NCBI GenBank assembly: GCA_024704765.1
Contig: JAKMXF010000307.1
Location: 186,001 to 250,000, forward strand
Source: Oopsacas minuta
Taxonomy: Eukaryota > Porifera > Hexactinellida > Lyssacinosida > Leucopsacidae
DNA length: 64,000 nucleotides
Direction: 5' to 3'
A program made the position numbers and the translations under genes. The notes below the pieces were generated by a model. That model was not told the DNA's origin, did not search any database, and saw only the letters and a list, made by a program, of their open reading frames with translations. This document shows positions 33,801-46,321 of the stretch, piece after piece. The first letter of the stretch is position 1, and each line of letters opens with the position of its first letter.

Positions 33801-36747
33801 TTTCACCCATTGAGGGATACCTGTAATACAAATTTGAAACTTTGATCATGTATATAAACTGAATAGTGTCAAATAATGCAATATTTCGAAAATATTAGTG
33901 GGGAAAATGACGTCATAATTTCGTATTAGCTGTCCATTTTCGTCCAAGACTCGAACATATCCAAGGCATGACCAAAATATCCCTAGGGATCCTCTAGTTT
34001 CTTCAATCAAATTTTGACATTTAAACAAATAGCGGGTGCCTAAAAATCAGTCCGTGCACATCTTAGGGCACCTTGAAACTATTAATCAAACAAGGCAATA
34101 ATAGTATATTAATTCTATTTAAAAATATGTTGGATAACCTAAAGACGGAGTAATAGGGTGCCCAGTAGAAGTATTTGAGAGTTCAAAGAATTTTTGAAAC
34201 GCTATCCTTCATTGAAATTACACAACAATTTTGCATATATTCGACGCCACAAATCGTCCTGGGAATCGAGAATTCAGGGTGGATTAAGAAATTTCAGAAT
34301 AAGAGAACTGTTGAAAACCCAAAATAGTAGGTATGAAAAGTGTGCAAGTCATTCCGGGAGAAATAGTTATGAAGAATGTAACTGGAATTTTGTTCAAAAA
34401 TCCAAAAACGCAAAGATTTTTATAGTATTCATCTCGAACTTAGGCTCTAATTCTCGTAGACTTTGAAACCACGATAGTATGAACTTGTATTCTTCTTGTA
34501 CGATATTTTAGCTCTATAACTATAAGGTCTCTACCAAATATTAATTATTTGTGCCTTTATTCGCATAGCCTGTATACACATAGATTAATTATTTTTAATA
34601 ATATAAATGATATATTAGCAACAGTGATATAGGGAATCATTAATGGTTCAAAACTTTCTTTAATGAGACCAAGTTTTTATGATGGTCTTCATTTTGATCT
34701 TCATTTCCAGAAGAAGGTATGTTTATCATTAAAAGTATTTGGATTATTATCATTTGCAAAATGTTGCGGATGATAACGTTCTGCTGAATTAACAAGCAAC
34801 CACCATGTTTATATAAACTCGAGGAATAGGGGAGTTACAATATCTATAGAGTGGGGTCTACGAATAACGGACACGTTGGGGACGCGGCTTCTGTCTGTTG
34901 TAGAGAACTGTCCGCTCCTCGGAGACCGCTTAAATAAAACTTACTTGCTTGGAAAATTCAATCCTGGACACGGAGTTTGCCCGTTGCATGGGGTTGTCCT
35001 CTTCTCTAGACAATTCAGGGTACCATTAACTACAATTTTGGACAACATTGGAGATACTGGAATAGCTTTAATGATAAAGGGAATAGTATTTGTGAGAGAC
35101 ATCGCCATAAAACAAAGTATGCTCGTGTATATTTGGAGGTCTTCATTACAACCAATAAGAGTTTGTCCGTCGAAATGTACTTGTTGCTGTAGGTGGTTTG
35201 ATAATTAACAAAAACGACATCATTTCCAAAATTAACGTATCCATGAAATTCAGATAAAGCATTTATAGAATCAATGGAGTAAAGGTTTCAACAAAATAAC
35301 AGTCTCTTGCTAGATAGCGGCAAATATTGACATAATAGAACACAAGCTGCATTTCAAGTATAGCGCAATTGGAGGTAAATCGAATAAAACTGGTAGAGTA
35401 TTTACAATATATTAATGGGTAATAGTACATGACTCGCAACAGATCTATAAGAGGTTGAATATCATAATTGTTAGTGACATTTCTAGAACAGTTGGGGGAA
35501 ATTTGTTAACAAATTCAGGGTACGAAATGTAGAGGTATGAATTCCATATATAATATGAAATAGGAATAGAGAATCCTTCAAAGAAAGCTTCACGTGCATC
35601 AGAAATGATATTGATAGACTCGATAACTGTAGCTACACCTGATTGTATTTCAACTCTGTAAATAGTAAGATCTGTCTCATTAGAAGAATGAAAAAGTGTC
35701 TCTACTCGATCGATGAATTTATGTGCAAGATATCATCCAAACTTTTGCACATTGATAGAGCATGAAAAATAGGTAATTCATCTTTTTGAAAAATTAGAAC
35801 TATAGATTTTTACTATTAAGTGAAGAAAAAAACCAGCTTGCAATTAGGGATGGAAGAAGAGTATATTGTTGGGATAGGTTTCAGTTTGATATTTAGCCTC
35901 TTATTTAATAGATGGAGAATGATATATTTTTCTTCTAAAAATGTTCGATGCATATCGGTGAAGACTGAGAAACTGTCAAAACTTCAATATTCAAAACTGA
36001 ACTAATTTCCGTCCGATTTCATCTTGCTTTGGAAAGGCTGGAAAGGACCAAGTTAAGCACAACAATAGTAGATCCACTGGAATAAGCTGAAAGAAACTTG
36101 CAACAGAGCATTTGAAGGCATAATGAAAATATGATTAAAGAAGTGTTCTAGGAATAGGTAACAAAGTAGTAGGTAAGAGATGCACATATAACTATAGTAC
36201 AGATATTATAGTCTCGAAAGAGATTCTTTATAATAACTGTGCTTTGATATAGTACAGATTTTGCAATACAAATCTCCATACCCTCAGCCGAAATGTGACT
36301 TTCATTAATCCAAAATATGACCCTTCCTCGAAGATATAAAAGCTAATACACAAAAACTATAATATAGTACAGCTGAGCTATACAAGTTATTTGTTATAAA
36401 ATATCACCGTCGATATAGGGAAACCCTGAAATTGAGATTTCTTACATATATTCGCAATCTCAACTTCTTAAACGTTTAATTTCCACTGTAATACATGCTT
36501 ATTTACAACCTACGGAAGAAAAATAGTCGGAATTTGGATAAGTGGGCTGAATCTAGCACCATAAGTGAAGAATTAAACAGTATACTGATGGTTTACGAAA
36601 TTAATCCTTGTAAATTATGTATTATGTAAGCACATGGTTGTGGATAAAAAGAATCTGATAGTTTGCAGGTAGATGCCAAATTTGTCAATTCGATATTATT
36701 ATAATTTGACCATCCGTCGGGCATTCGAATTAATGAAGTACCACTGC
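30825..36747. other. Long gene-poor stretch; possible P-like tail near 33147-33290
   Basis: Nearly 6 kb of AT-rich DNA. The minus-strand frame at 33147-33386 contains VYIEILNRGGLQLPTEVDYF. This resembles the 'IDRGGLKWPSE' block near the C-terminus of P-like transposases, but evidence is thin. A 110-codon plus frame at 34876-35208 has no features I recognise. Nothing else here can be supported. Confidence 0.35.
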
Positions 36748-37066
36748 ACATACATACATACATCATACATACATACATACATACATACATACATACATAC
36801 ATACATACATACATACCATACATACATACATACATACATACATACATACATACATACATACATACATACATACATACATACATACATACATACATACATA
36901 CATACATACATACATACATACATACATACATACATACATACATACATACATACATACATACATACATACATACATACATACATACATACATACATACATA
37001 CATACATACATACATACATACATACATACATACATACATACATACATACATACATACATACATACA

Positions 37067-37100
<34 letters not shown>

Positions 37101-37113
37101 CATACATATATAC
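36748..37113. repeat. TACA tetranucleotide microsatellite, about 365 bp
   Basis: Roughly 90 tandem TACA units, interrupted near 36773 (CATCAT) and 36815 (ACCATAC) and fading into TATA/CATA at the right edge. The apparent long open frames on both strands (Met-Tyr-Val-Cys or Thr-Tyr-Ile-His repeats) are products of the 4-bp period, not genes. Confidence 0.97.
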
Positions 37114-38640
37114 ATCTATACTATTACAACGCACTTAACCTGTATTAATGTAACTATTACTGTGTAGAAATTGCTTAGAATTATCAGAAGTCATAGAAGG
37201 AACTGGAAGGACCTAGGGCTGATTTTGGCATACATGGTTATTTTTGGCCTGGTTCAAAGGATATCGAGTCTTGGAAAAAAATTTCAAACCTATTACGAAA
37301 TATTATGTATAGCCAACTTTTATGATTCCCAAAAAATCACATTATTCCGCACTTTGCAGCCAGCATTCATGATAGATTGTTGAAATAAGAATCTCAATTC
37401 CCTTCATTAAGTCAAATCTTCTAACATAAGAAATTTCTAAGACTTTGTTCCCATACAAATTCATGATTCAATTTTTTGTCATCATGATTATACACATATT
37501 CAAATTTTAGAATTTCTAATACCTAAGGAACGAAGTTCCGAGATTATAAACTAAAAACAAGGAGTAATTTGGATAGACAATGAATAATAAAAATGTATAT
37601 TCCAGATTATACAATGTCACCTAATATCAATTGGTCTTTGCTTCAGTTTTTCTATTCAATTCAGAAATAATTCTTAGTCTTTCTTGACAAACATGCCCTC
37701 AGTTCACGCTAAGTAATAGCATCAATTTATACAAACATTCGAAGATCATTTGTTAAGCCAAAAATACGCGATGCTACAAATCAACACACAAAGTGCAATA
37801 ATGTTGCATGAAAAATCTCATTTTCATCCACAATTGTTGCAAAATAGGACATTTCCTATTCCCATGCAAAAAGTTTCAGGCACCACAGTTATATGCACAT
37901 CTTACCATACACGATGCAACAACGCCGCATGCAATTTTTGCTGAATGGAATTCACCAACTCCTATTTTAGAATTGTCTTTGCCTGTGGAGTTACAGAAGT
38001 TAATCTACCCTCTAAAATCCATTGGTGTTACCAAAGAATTTCTCAAGGAGACTCTTTGTACTTCTTCTTGTGGGAATGCAAAATCTAAATGTGGTAAATT
38101 AGTAATCATGGTAACACTTGTCAGAAGACAAGGAAAATTTGTATGACGCTAACCGAACAAAGGTACTTGCCCGTAACAAATATACTGCTATATATCCTGG
38201 GATTATTCCAAATATTAAAATGTGCATACAAAATATACATGAAGGAACTAGTTAACTATGTCAGATAACATGGTTCTGATTAAATTGATGAATATCTTTC
38301 ACAATAGATATTCCACAATTTTACTTCTTGAAAAGTTCTAAAATCTTAGATCTCTGGGTAATCATTGGGAAGTTTGAATATTTAGGTACCTTGCGGATGT
38401 TTGGTCTTTCAGGCTCTAACAGTAGATTAACCGATTATGGCCGAAGTGTTACATTCGTACCGAAAATGAACACGTTAATTTACCACTTAGTTCTAACAAA
38501 TTCCTGTACCCAAATTACTGCACACATTACACATCATAAAATGACATTTTCCCAGCAGTATTCGGTTAAACAGCAGGTGCCTCAATGTCTCATAAGGCTT
38601 GAATGTGTTAATATTCTTCCATTCTGTTCTGATGATAGTA
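37114..38640. other. No recognisable gene
   Basis: Two overlapping plus frames at 37750-38146 (up to 112 codons) have no family signature. At 38433 CCGATTATGGCCGAAGTGTT matches 33008 exactly for at least 20 bases, which marks another small dispersed repeat. Confidence 0.35.
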
Positions 38641-40007
38641 CCGGGTGTTTCAAAAAATTAGGCCCCAGTTACATCTTTTTCTCTCTATGTACAGGTATTC
38701 TATTATAGCAATATTTTCACTTCACTATATGGCAGAAACAACTCCTGTGAATACATCCATGCCAAATTGGAAGTTGGAACACCGCATATTCTGTGTCGAA
38801 TTCTACTTCAAACATGGGTCGTTTACCACGGTCAATGAATTATTTCATGCAAAGCTTAAGGCAGCTTCCTCGCCCTGTAAGAGTGTGATCCAATCCTGGG
38901 TTAGCCATTTTAAGGCTTATGGGCCATGCTAAACCTAAATACAAAGGATTCCAAGCGTCCAACTCATTCTGGGAGACCTAGGAAGAGAACTGCGGAGGTT
39001 ATTAATGATGTCAGGGAGGCAGTTGGAAACAGCCCAAAAAGGTCAATCCGGAAGAGGAGCCAGTCTCTTGGTATCACCCCTACCACCCTCTGGAGAGTCT
39101 TGAAACAAGATTTGTCCTTTTTCCCCTATAGAATACAAACTGGCAAGAAGCTATCAAATGTAGATAAGGTCAAGAGGGTAGCTATGGCTGAGAAATTGGT
39201 CGCCAAAGTTGAAAGTTGTGACTCATTCCTTGGGCTTCCCTTCACCTCGGATGAGACTCATTTTGAGCTGGATGGGCGGGTCAATAGTAAGAACAATGTA
39301 TTTTGGGGTACTCAGAAGCCTTCAGAGATAGTTCAGAAGCCATTACATTCAGAAAGATGCACCGTATGGGCTGTTATTGGGGCGAGAGGCATCATTGGAC
39401 CTAATTTCATAGAAGAAAATGGTCGAAATGTGACTGTGACAAAGGAACGCTACGTCAAGGTGCTTAATGAGTTCTGGAAAGAAGTGGAATCACTCTACCC
39501 CTCTCTACTACCCAAATTATGGTTCCAGCAGGATGGAGCCCCTGCCCATACCTCATTAATTGCTAGGGAATGGCTTAAAAACCACTTTGGAACCAGAATC
39601 ATCAGTCGACTGACCCCCTTTGAGTGGGCCCCTCATAGCCCGGACCTGAGCCCCCCTGATTTCTATCTTTGGGGCTAATTGAAGGATAAAGTATATGCTA
39701 ACAAACCCCAGAGCATCAGAGAACTAAAAATATCCATTAAGGATGAAATGAGAAAGATTCCAAAGTCAGTGTGCATGGATGTAATGAAGAATTTTGTGAA
39801 AAGACTAAGAAAATGCATGGAAGTTAATGGCGGGCACCTAGAACATATGCTATAAGTTGGGTATTTCAGTAATTTCAACCTTTTCCCTTAGTTATATTGT
39901 TAAAAAGTAGTATATTTATACTAGTTATCAATGGTATATCCGAATACATAGAATCGTCTGAAATATGGCTCCATGATTTTGGGGCCTGTTTTTTTTGAAA
40001 CACCCGG
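38641..40007 (+). mobile_element. DD41D Tc1/mariner element (1.37 kb)
   Basis: Inverted ends CCGGGTGTTTCAAAAAATTA and CCGGGTGTTTCAAAAAAAAC are each followed by AGGCCCC-like bases. Both abut TA (38639-38640, 40008-40009). The interior holds one nearly complete transposase gene on the plus strand. It is the least damaged Tc1/mariner copy in the window. Confidence 0.92.
38729..39855 (+). pseudogene. DD41D transposase, one frameshift and one stop from intact
   Basis: The start MAETTPVNTSMPNWKLEHRI leads into an HTH (FCVEFYFKHGSFTTVNELFH). At about 38926 the frame shifts, then runs open for 250 codons: GRPRKRTAEVINDVREAV and SLGITPTTLWRVLKQDL make up the second HTH. PFTSDETHFELDGRVNSK carries the first Asp, VWAVIGARGIIGPNFIEENG follows, WFQQDGAPAHTSLIAREWLK carries the second Asp, and WAPHSPDLSPPDFYLWG the third. 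There are 41 residues between the second and third Asp, hence DD41D (rosa/visitor-like as I recall). A TAA follows YLWG, after which LKDKVYANKPQSIRELKISI and the rest of the C-terminus continue in frame to 39855. The minus-strand frame at 39675 is a shadow. Confidence 0.88.
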
Positions 40008-41102
40008 TATATCCAGTGAAGATGATTGAAAAATTGTACTAGGGAATTCATCCTAATTAGTTAAGAGAAGGATAAATAATTATTTGTCACTGATAATGCT
40101 CGTGTTACGTAATTATCAGAAGATTGGACAAATTGGTTTAGATTAAAATGTCTCCAAACAACAGTGATTTTCCATCACTGCAGCTTGAAAGTGTGATACT
40201 ACACGCTAAATTACAACACCTCTCAACATAAATGGTTCTCTGGTATGCAAATTCATAGGTTGTTCAATTTTAATTCTCAAAATACAAACATTCATCTTTC
40301 ACAATCTGAATGAATTTTTGTAAAATATGAAGTATATGGCCGATAATATTCCTTAGAATGATAGCTTTACTTTATGTGCTAAACATCATCCAGGTTTAAA
40401 CAGATCGCAAACGGTGGAGGAAGTAAATCTAGATAGGACAGTCAATTTACATAGGCAATTCAATATTGCAAAATTATGGCGATAGTGGAATGTGATCACT
40501 TAACCGATATGAAAAGTAAATCAGCCGATAAAGAGCAAAGCCTGAATATAATAATATTTGCCCTACCCATTACTACATAGTTCGAAGAAATAAATTGGTA
40601 AACAATGAAAATGGATAAACCAGTATAAAGATAAATCATGTGAGTATTTGATCAATTATATAATCATACAAGTAACACTATTAAAAGGCGCAGTACAATA
40701 TTTAAAAGCCTTTCCAAACTGGATTATTCGAAAGTTTAATGCTACGAACATTATGTTTCATTGAATTCTTTGTCTGTTTTTGAAAGATTTCATATATACA
40801 ATGCAGCCTTACGCCGTGTTTGTAAAAATCTACAGCATAAAAACGTAAATGTACCAGATTTTGTGTGAATATAAGTTGGTCTTATCAGGAAAACTGTATT
40901 CCTATTAACAGGATCTTACTATATTCAACACATCAGTGTTTATCAAACCTTTCCAGCAAGCTGCCCTTGAAAACATTTTTTCCCTCGATACTGCACACCT
41001 CTCAGAAGTTCCAATATTTCGTTAAATTTGTAATTGGATAGTAAGTATGTGAAAATACAGTAGAAAGCGATTTTTGTTACTAATTCTTTGCACAGAAATA
41101 TA
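40008..41102. other. No gene seen
   Basis: AT-rich spacer between the DD41D element and the second pogo-type MITE. There are no credible frames or repeats. Confidence 0.45.
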
Positions 41103-41603
41103 CAGTGGAAGTCGCTTCATCGGGAATCGGATAATCGGTATATCCCCTTAAACGGGACAATGATTTGGGAACAGATTACTTACATAGAAAAATAACCGGA
41201 TAATTGGGACATCGAATCGGTTAATCGGAATTTTTAATCCCTATTAACCAAATATGAACATTATATTCGCTGAATTGGGATTCGATCCCAATTAAACGAT
41301 GATATATTTATTCAGAATCATTGTAATATGGTTTGTTATTAAAACTAGGAATATTAATAATCTAAAACCATAACAATACACCACCCATACAATTGCAATA
41401 CAAAAACTAAGATTATTAACTTTGCTCACTACCTATATAATCAGGATTTAGTAACAGTGTAATAAGATATGTTTGGTTATGTTCTGATACCGTGAAAACT
41501 AGTTTTGAATACTTAAATATAATCTAATGGGTTAATTGGGACAATCGATTAATCGGGACAAAACATTGACTCCCGAGCTGTCCCGATTAAACGGCTTCCA
41601 CTG
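41103..41603. mobile_element. Pogo/Tigger-type MITE (501 bp)
   Basis: Ends CAGTGGAAGTCGCTTCATCG and, from the right, CAGTGGAAGCCGTTTAATCG are both flanked by TA (41101-41102, 41604-41605). Further words of the type GGATAATCGG and TTAATTGGGACAAT lie inside each arm, so the inverted homology extends about 100 bp. There is no coding capacity. It is unrelated in sequence to the MITE at 2103 but has the same design. Confidence 0.8.
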
Positions 41604-44601
41604 TAGTTAAAACAATGGAAAGGAAGTATTGTTGAAAATGATTGTAAATCTCACATTCTTTACAATCTGAACATGAGAATATAGTAAGAATATACCGGTT
41701 TCGAATGCGGCTTAAACAGCAAAGGCTTTCCTTGATGTGTTGTTCTAAGATAATCCTTTTACATCCGGTTTCATATGAGTGAGCAGCAATATCAAAGACT
41801 GGTTGAGAAAAATATTTCTTGTAGCTTTGCATCGTGAAAAATTGCGTGAATGCGGAACAACCTCTCTCAACGAGTAGGATGTCGGAAACGCAAAACAAGG
41901 CATTTCGCAACAATACACAAATTTGGAAGTATATTTAGTCCCGAATTGCCATCCATTATTAAATTTGCCTTTTCCTCCCAACTACCTTTCATGTCCATAT
42001 GCTAACCTCGCCAATATAGCGAAACTGTGTAACATCTACAAAGAGTAGGTCATTTAGCAAATGTAGCGGACTACCATTTAAGGTTACAATAAATCATCGG
42101 TGAATCGCTTGATGATAATCCCATTAGTGTCACAATATGCCACCAAGTCGGTATCTGAAATTTCGAGTCCTACTAAATGAGAAAAAATTTCTTCTACCGA
42201 TATTTTGTAAACAACGTTCGTTTCCCTTTGAAGGAGCTGGCATCATTTTGCACTTGACTAAGGTCACCTCATTCGTTGTAATTGCTGATGAATTGAATTG
42301 CATATATCATGTTATGTTTGTTAACTTAGGTAGGTCAGATTTAGCAGTCCGAACAAGCTGCTTTACTGGTTGTGCTCCTCATCAAAACTTCTAGTATTGG
42401 GCCGAAAAGATTGTGTGTAAACTTACGCACATCCAATTTGCACACTATGTAAAAGCTAACATTCATATTCTGTTACAGTTAGTGACCTAATTGGAGAAAA
42501 TTCTTCGAGGATGATAAAGCTTTGATATAATTGATACTCGTGATGAACATGTACAATAAGTTGGGCAGGAGATCACTCGGATACATCAATGCCAATGCGC
42601 TGAGGGAACGACGCATAAAATATGTTCTTGTAAAGTCAACAAAACAATTATACTTACCACAGTTATTGATGTTATTTGATCATTGAATAATTTATTAGCT
42701 TGAAGAAAAAATCATATTTAGTAATATGGTATCACTGCTTTGACATGAAGATGTACCATTGTTTAGCTTTTTATAGCCCTAGCGCCCCCTAGCCGCCTCC
42801 CAACAACCTTGCAGCGCTACCGAGGGACTCTACGGCAAACTTTAAGAACCACATATAAATTCTTTTCAGCAAGCCACAGCAAATGGCCTCGCACCACCAT
42901 TTGAGCACTTTTGCAGCAAGACTTTGTCCAGACCTATAATTATCCAGGAAACATTCGATAATATTTCACTATTCGAAAGCTATATAAATGGGCAAGTAGT
43001 ACACTAGCAAGTTATCATTTATAGTTAAATAGCAGACAAGTATGGTAATTTAGAGTATGAGCCTAATACTAAGGATCAATCTTCTTTAGGAGATATTTTC
43101 CAACTCTATATACAGATAATTTCAAAGACCAGATATTTAATCAGAAAAATGTATCCAAAGGTAACAGAGAGAGTACAGCTCTGGCTTGGGTTGTAAAACG
43201 AATAGCTAAACAAGTGACTAACCAATTTATTCCTATACGAAAACGACATAGTGCAATTTCTAACGTTTTGAATGTCAGGAATTTTTGAAAAAACGAAGTT
43301 ACCAAAATTGTTCAGACATCAAAAATATAAAGATACATGATAAGAACCTTGTTGCTAAGATTAAATAAAGAAAACGGTGAGCATTAACGAATTGAAGAGT
43401 GGTTTCCAAAATTTGGAGTATCAACAACAGTTAACTAAAACCGATTCAAACCCGCAAAGTAACGTTAGTGATACTGATGAGAACAAAGGTAATATTGTGG
43501 TGCGATGTTTGTTTCTAGAAACATTATAGAATGCATTTTTCTTTCACCAAATATTTATTGATAAGAATATTGCCTAAACCTTTGCATTACTATATCACCA
43601 TATCAAACACAAGGTAATAATAGCATAGATCTAAATAAATTAGGCATTGTGTACAATCAAAACATAAGAATACACTTAGAGATGGAAATTTCTTATTTGT
43701 GCACTACCACAAGCCAGCACAGCGTCACTGGACGTCATTCTGGTTTGACAAATTATTTAAATATTAAGGTATTAAAATACTCATAATTTCTGTGGAATGG
43801 AATGAGAAGACTTTCATAATCGATTTCTTGGATAAATTCGAAATTATCCTGCTTAAACTAAATCAAGTACTTAAATTGTTCCTCTTCAAAATGCATATTG
43901 CATAATATGACAAATTTAGCCAATAAAAAATCTTCGAACAAATTATCCATGGTGGCATGGAACAGTTTTAGTATAGATTAAATTTACATAGGATATTGGA
44001 AATTGCCAACTAAATTTTGAAAATCGTCTCCATTCTATTCCACTGACATTGATGAATGTTTTGATAACTCAAACATATCGGCGATAATTTCTCAAATCAG
44101 AATCACGTTCAGGTTCGCTGTTAAGGAATATGTGGTTCTCAGGAAATCTATATTCATATATAGAACTTTAATCACACTGAAAACTATAAATTAACTTTCT
44201 GATAATTTGTTTCAAATTTCCATTATCTAAAGTTATATATAAAGTCTATATACGTCATAGATACATAAAACAATATGTGATGTATCAAGGATGACTATGG
44301 ATGAGTTTGTGGAACAGATTTAGATCTTTTCGCAGCTTCAAAATTGTTAGACATCGATATATAGGTATATCTAGGACACTCAATAGCATAATGGCAGTTC
44401 TTTTTGAAAATCAGGGTTTGAGCTGTCATATACATTTGAATCACCTTCTAATGAAGGAAATTATTTGTTTCAAAAAGAGAAGCATTCAACCTATAATAAT
44501 GTTGAGCATAGGAAATCTCCAAATAATTGTATATCATATGATAATGGTACATGATCTATATACTAGGGCATTACATAAGTCTTGCGGGTGATATCATAGA
44601 A
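41604..44601. other. No recognisable gene
   Basis: Three kilobases without a supportable gene. The overlapping minus frames at 41587-41981 (up to 108 codons, Cys-rich) and the plus frame at 42137-42394 carry no signature I know. At 42778-42850 a GC-rich patch (CCCTAGCGCCCCCTAGCCGC) stands out from the AT-rich background and might be a hAT end, but no partner was found. Confidence 0.35.
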
Positions 44602-45163
44602 CAGGGTACAAACAGTATACACACTAATTCATTATATTATTTATTCAAAGTAATCCCCTCCTCCAGATACACAAAGTTTTAACCTTTCACCCACTAGGAA
44701 AACACATTTCTGTGCTCTTCTTCGGGGATGGATTTGAAGTACTGGTACAGGCCCGTTCCGAGTGTTCGTAATGTGTCAAAATCTTTGCCTTGGAGATAGA
44801 TTTTAAGCTTGGGGAATAACCAAAAATCACAAGAAGCTAGGTCTGGTGAGTATGGTGGATAAGAAGTAATTCTAACGCTTCTATATCCGAGAATCTTTTG
44901 GTTAGCTTAGCTGTATGGGAACTGGCGCTATCAATTAAAATCTTCATCCCTCTAGTTCCGGTTTTCGGGCGGTATTTTTGAATATTATCATCAAGTTTGG
45001 AAGCACTTGCTTTGTAAAGAAAGTAGCAGTAACAGCTTTGGCACTCACACAAGGTAACTGCAAGACAATTTCATGACTATTGAAGATGGTTAACATAATC
45101 TTAGGTTTTCTGAAGTGGGGCCTAGGAATTTTCGCAGGTTGTTCATCACCACTCACCCATGAT

Positions 45164-45688
45164 CAGGGGTGGCGCCAGGAAATCACCGACAAGGGGGCTT
45201 AGGTCCCCAATGGAGGGTCTAAATTTGTGATATAGCCTTTGCCCTATGTATGGAATATGAATCAAATATTACGTATATGAATTCGTAAATCATATTGCAA
45301 CTTATATAGTTTGAGCGAAGGAGTAAACTGGTGAATCTTTGTCACTTTGCTATTAAGTTGCAGTAGCAGTGACTCTTTGTCACTTTGCTATTAAATTGCA
45401 GTAGCAGTGACTCTTTGTCACTTTGCTATTTAATTGCAGTAGCAATGGTTCTTTGTTACTTTACTATTCAATTATAGTAGCATAGTGGTTCTCTGACAGT
45501 ATGGCGATTGAGTGAAAGTACATTATCAAACACATCAATAGTAAAAGTTGAAAGGTGGAAATACTGACGAATATCCTTACAGAAATAAATAACATTAGAA
45601 CACATATTCTTGTCAAAATTCTTCCAATTCCTTTCCCGAAGGGGGGCTAGCGTTCCCCGACAGGGAGCAGTAGCTTTCCGCCCCCCTG
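45164..45688. mobile_element. hAT-type MITE (525 bp) with 8-bp duplication
   Basis: CCCATGAT occurs directly outside both ends (45156-45163 and 45689-45696), an 8-bp target duplication. Ends are CAGGGGTGGCGCCAGG and, from the right, CAGGGGGGCGGAAAGC, which is the hAT style. Deleting the element plus one duplicate restores the mariner reading frame. There is no transposase inside, but a tandem array of 38-bp units occupies 45336-45490. Confidence 0.9.
45336..45490. repeat. 38-bp tandem repeat inside the hAT MITE
   Basis: Units begin TCTTTGTCACTTTGCTATTA at 45336, 45374, 45412 and 45450 with exact 38-bp spacing. A fifth, divergent start is at 45490. Similarity drops from the first to the last unit. 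Subterminal arrays of this kind are common in hAT elements and may be transposase-binding sites (inference). Confidence 0.9.
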
Positions 45689-46321
45689 CCCATGATCGCT
45701 TCTTATACTTGCTATATAATGCTGAATAGTGTACACACGTCTCGTCACCAGAAATAATCTATTTCAGGCTTCTAGTATCGCAGTTCTCGTGTTTCCAAGT
45801 GTTTCTTGTAAATATTAAGTAGTGCCAACCTTTCTCGCTGAGCTTATGCGGGACCCATTTCCACATATATCGATCGGTGGCCAAGCTCAGTCGTCGGAAT
45901 TGTATGATTAACTCCCGATGAAATCTCCATACATTGTTCTAACTGATTGACAGTAATACACTTGTCTCCCATGACTGCACTTTCACTGAGTGCGATATTC
46001 TCTGGAGTGGTGGCAGATACCGGTCGACCAGATCGATGCAAATCTGTGACATCAGCACCACCAGATCTAAAACTGGCAGCCCATCGCTCTAAAGTAGATC
46101 TGGAAGGGCTATCCACGCACAATATCTCCTGCAACTCGCTGAAGATCTTTCTATGCTGGATCTTGAGTTTTGTGCGAAACTCTATGTAAGCTCGCCATTT
46201 AAGGTTGAAATTATCATCCTTTGAAGCCATACATTCAACAGTTGGTATGAATTGACTACGAGTATATATCAAAAAATCATAATTTGTATTGAATGTGCTT
46301 GAAACTTTCGTATACAGAGTT

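Larger units (their letters stand above)
44641..46230 (-). pseudogene. Mariner transposase split by hAT MITE
   Basis: The minus strand starts MASKDDNFNLKWRAYIEFRT and includes VDSPSRSTLERWAASFRSGG and HRSGRPVSATTPENIALSES (HTH and GRP linker). A broken stretch leads to IISGDETCVHYSALYS near 45760 (first Asp). At 45697 the hAT MITE cuts in. With one copy of CCCATGAT removed, KKRSWV joins SGDEQPAKIPRPHFRKPKIM in one frame. KILIDSASSHTAKLTKRFSD near 44930 holds the second Asp and YPPYSPDLASCDF near 44840, in a shifted frame, the third, 34 residues on. The C-terminus LVGERLKLCVSGGGDYFE ends at 44641. It was inactive even without the insertion. Confidence 0.82.
44602..46321 (-). mobile_element. 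Mariner (DD34D) element carrying a hAT MITE
   Basis: The left end near 44602 reads ACAGGGTACAAACAGTATAC. The right end near 46321, reverse-complemented, reads ACTCTGTATACGAAAGTTTC. The two are only weakly similar, so the exact limits are uncertain. The minus-strand transposase between them is clear. A 525-bp hAT-type insertion at 45164-45688 interrupts the gene, leaving a mariner of about 1.2 kb. Confidence 0.7.

Noticed and set aside
34876-35208. 110-codon plus frame with several Cys
   Set aside because: No recognisable domain, no splice or promoter signal, and no repeat of it in the window. Kept only as a note.
36593-37167. Several long overlapping open frames on both strands (repeating Met-Tyr-Val-Cys or Tyr-Ile-His-Thr)
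   Set aside because: They are forced by the 4-bp TACA repeat, whose period of 4 gives a 4-residue peptide in every frame. There is no real start context, domain or conservation.
39675-39878. Minus-strand frame of 67 codons
   Set aside because: It is the shadow of the C-terminus of the DD41D transposase on the plus strand.
42778-42850. GC-rich patch as a hAT end
   Set aside because: The composition is suggestive, but there is no paired inverted end or 8-bp duplication.
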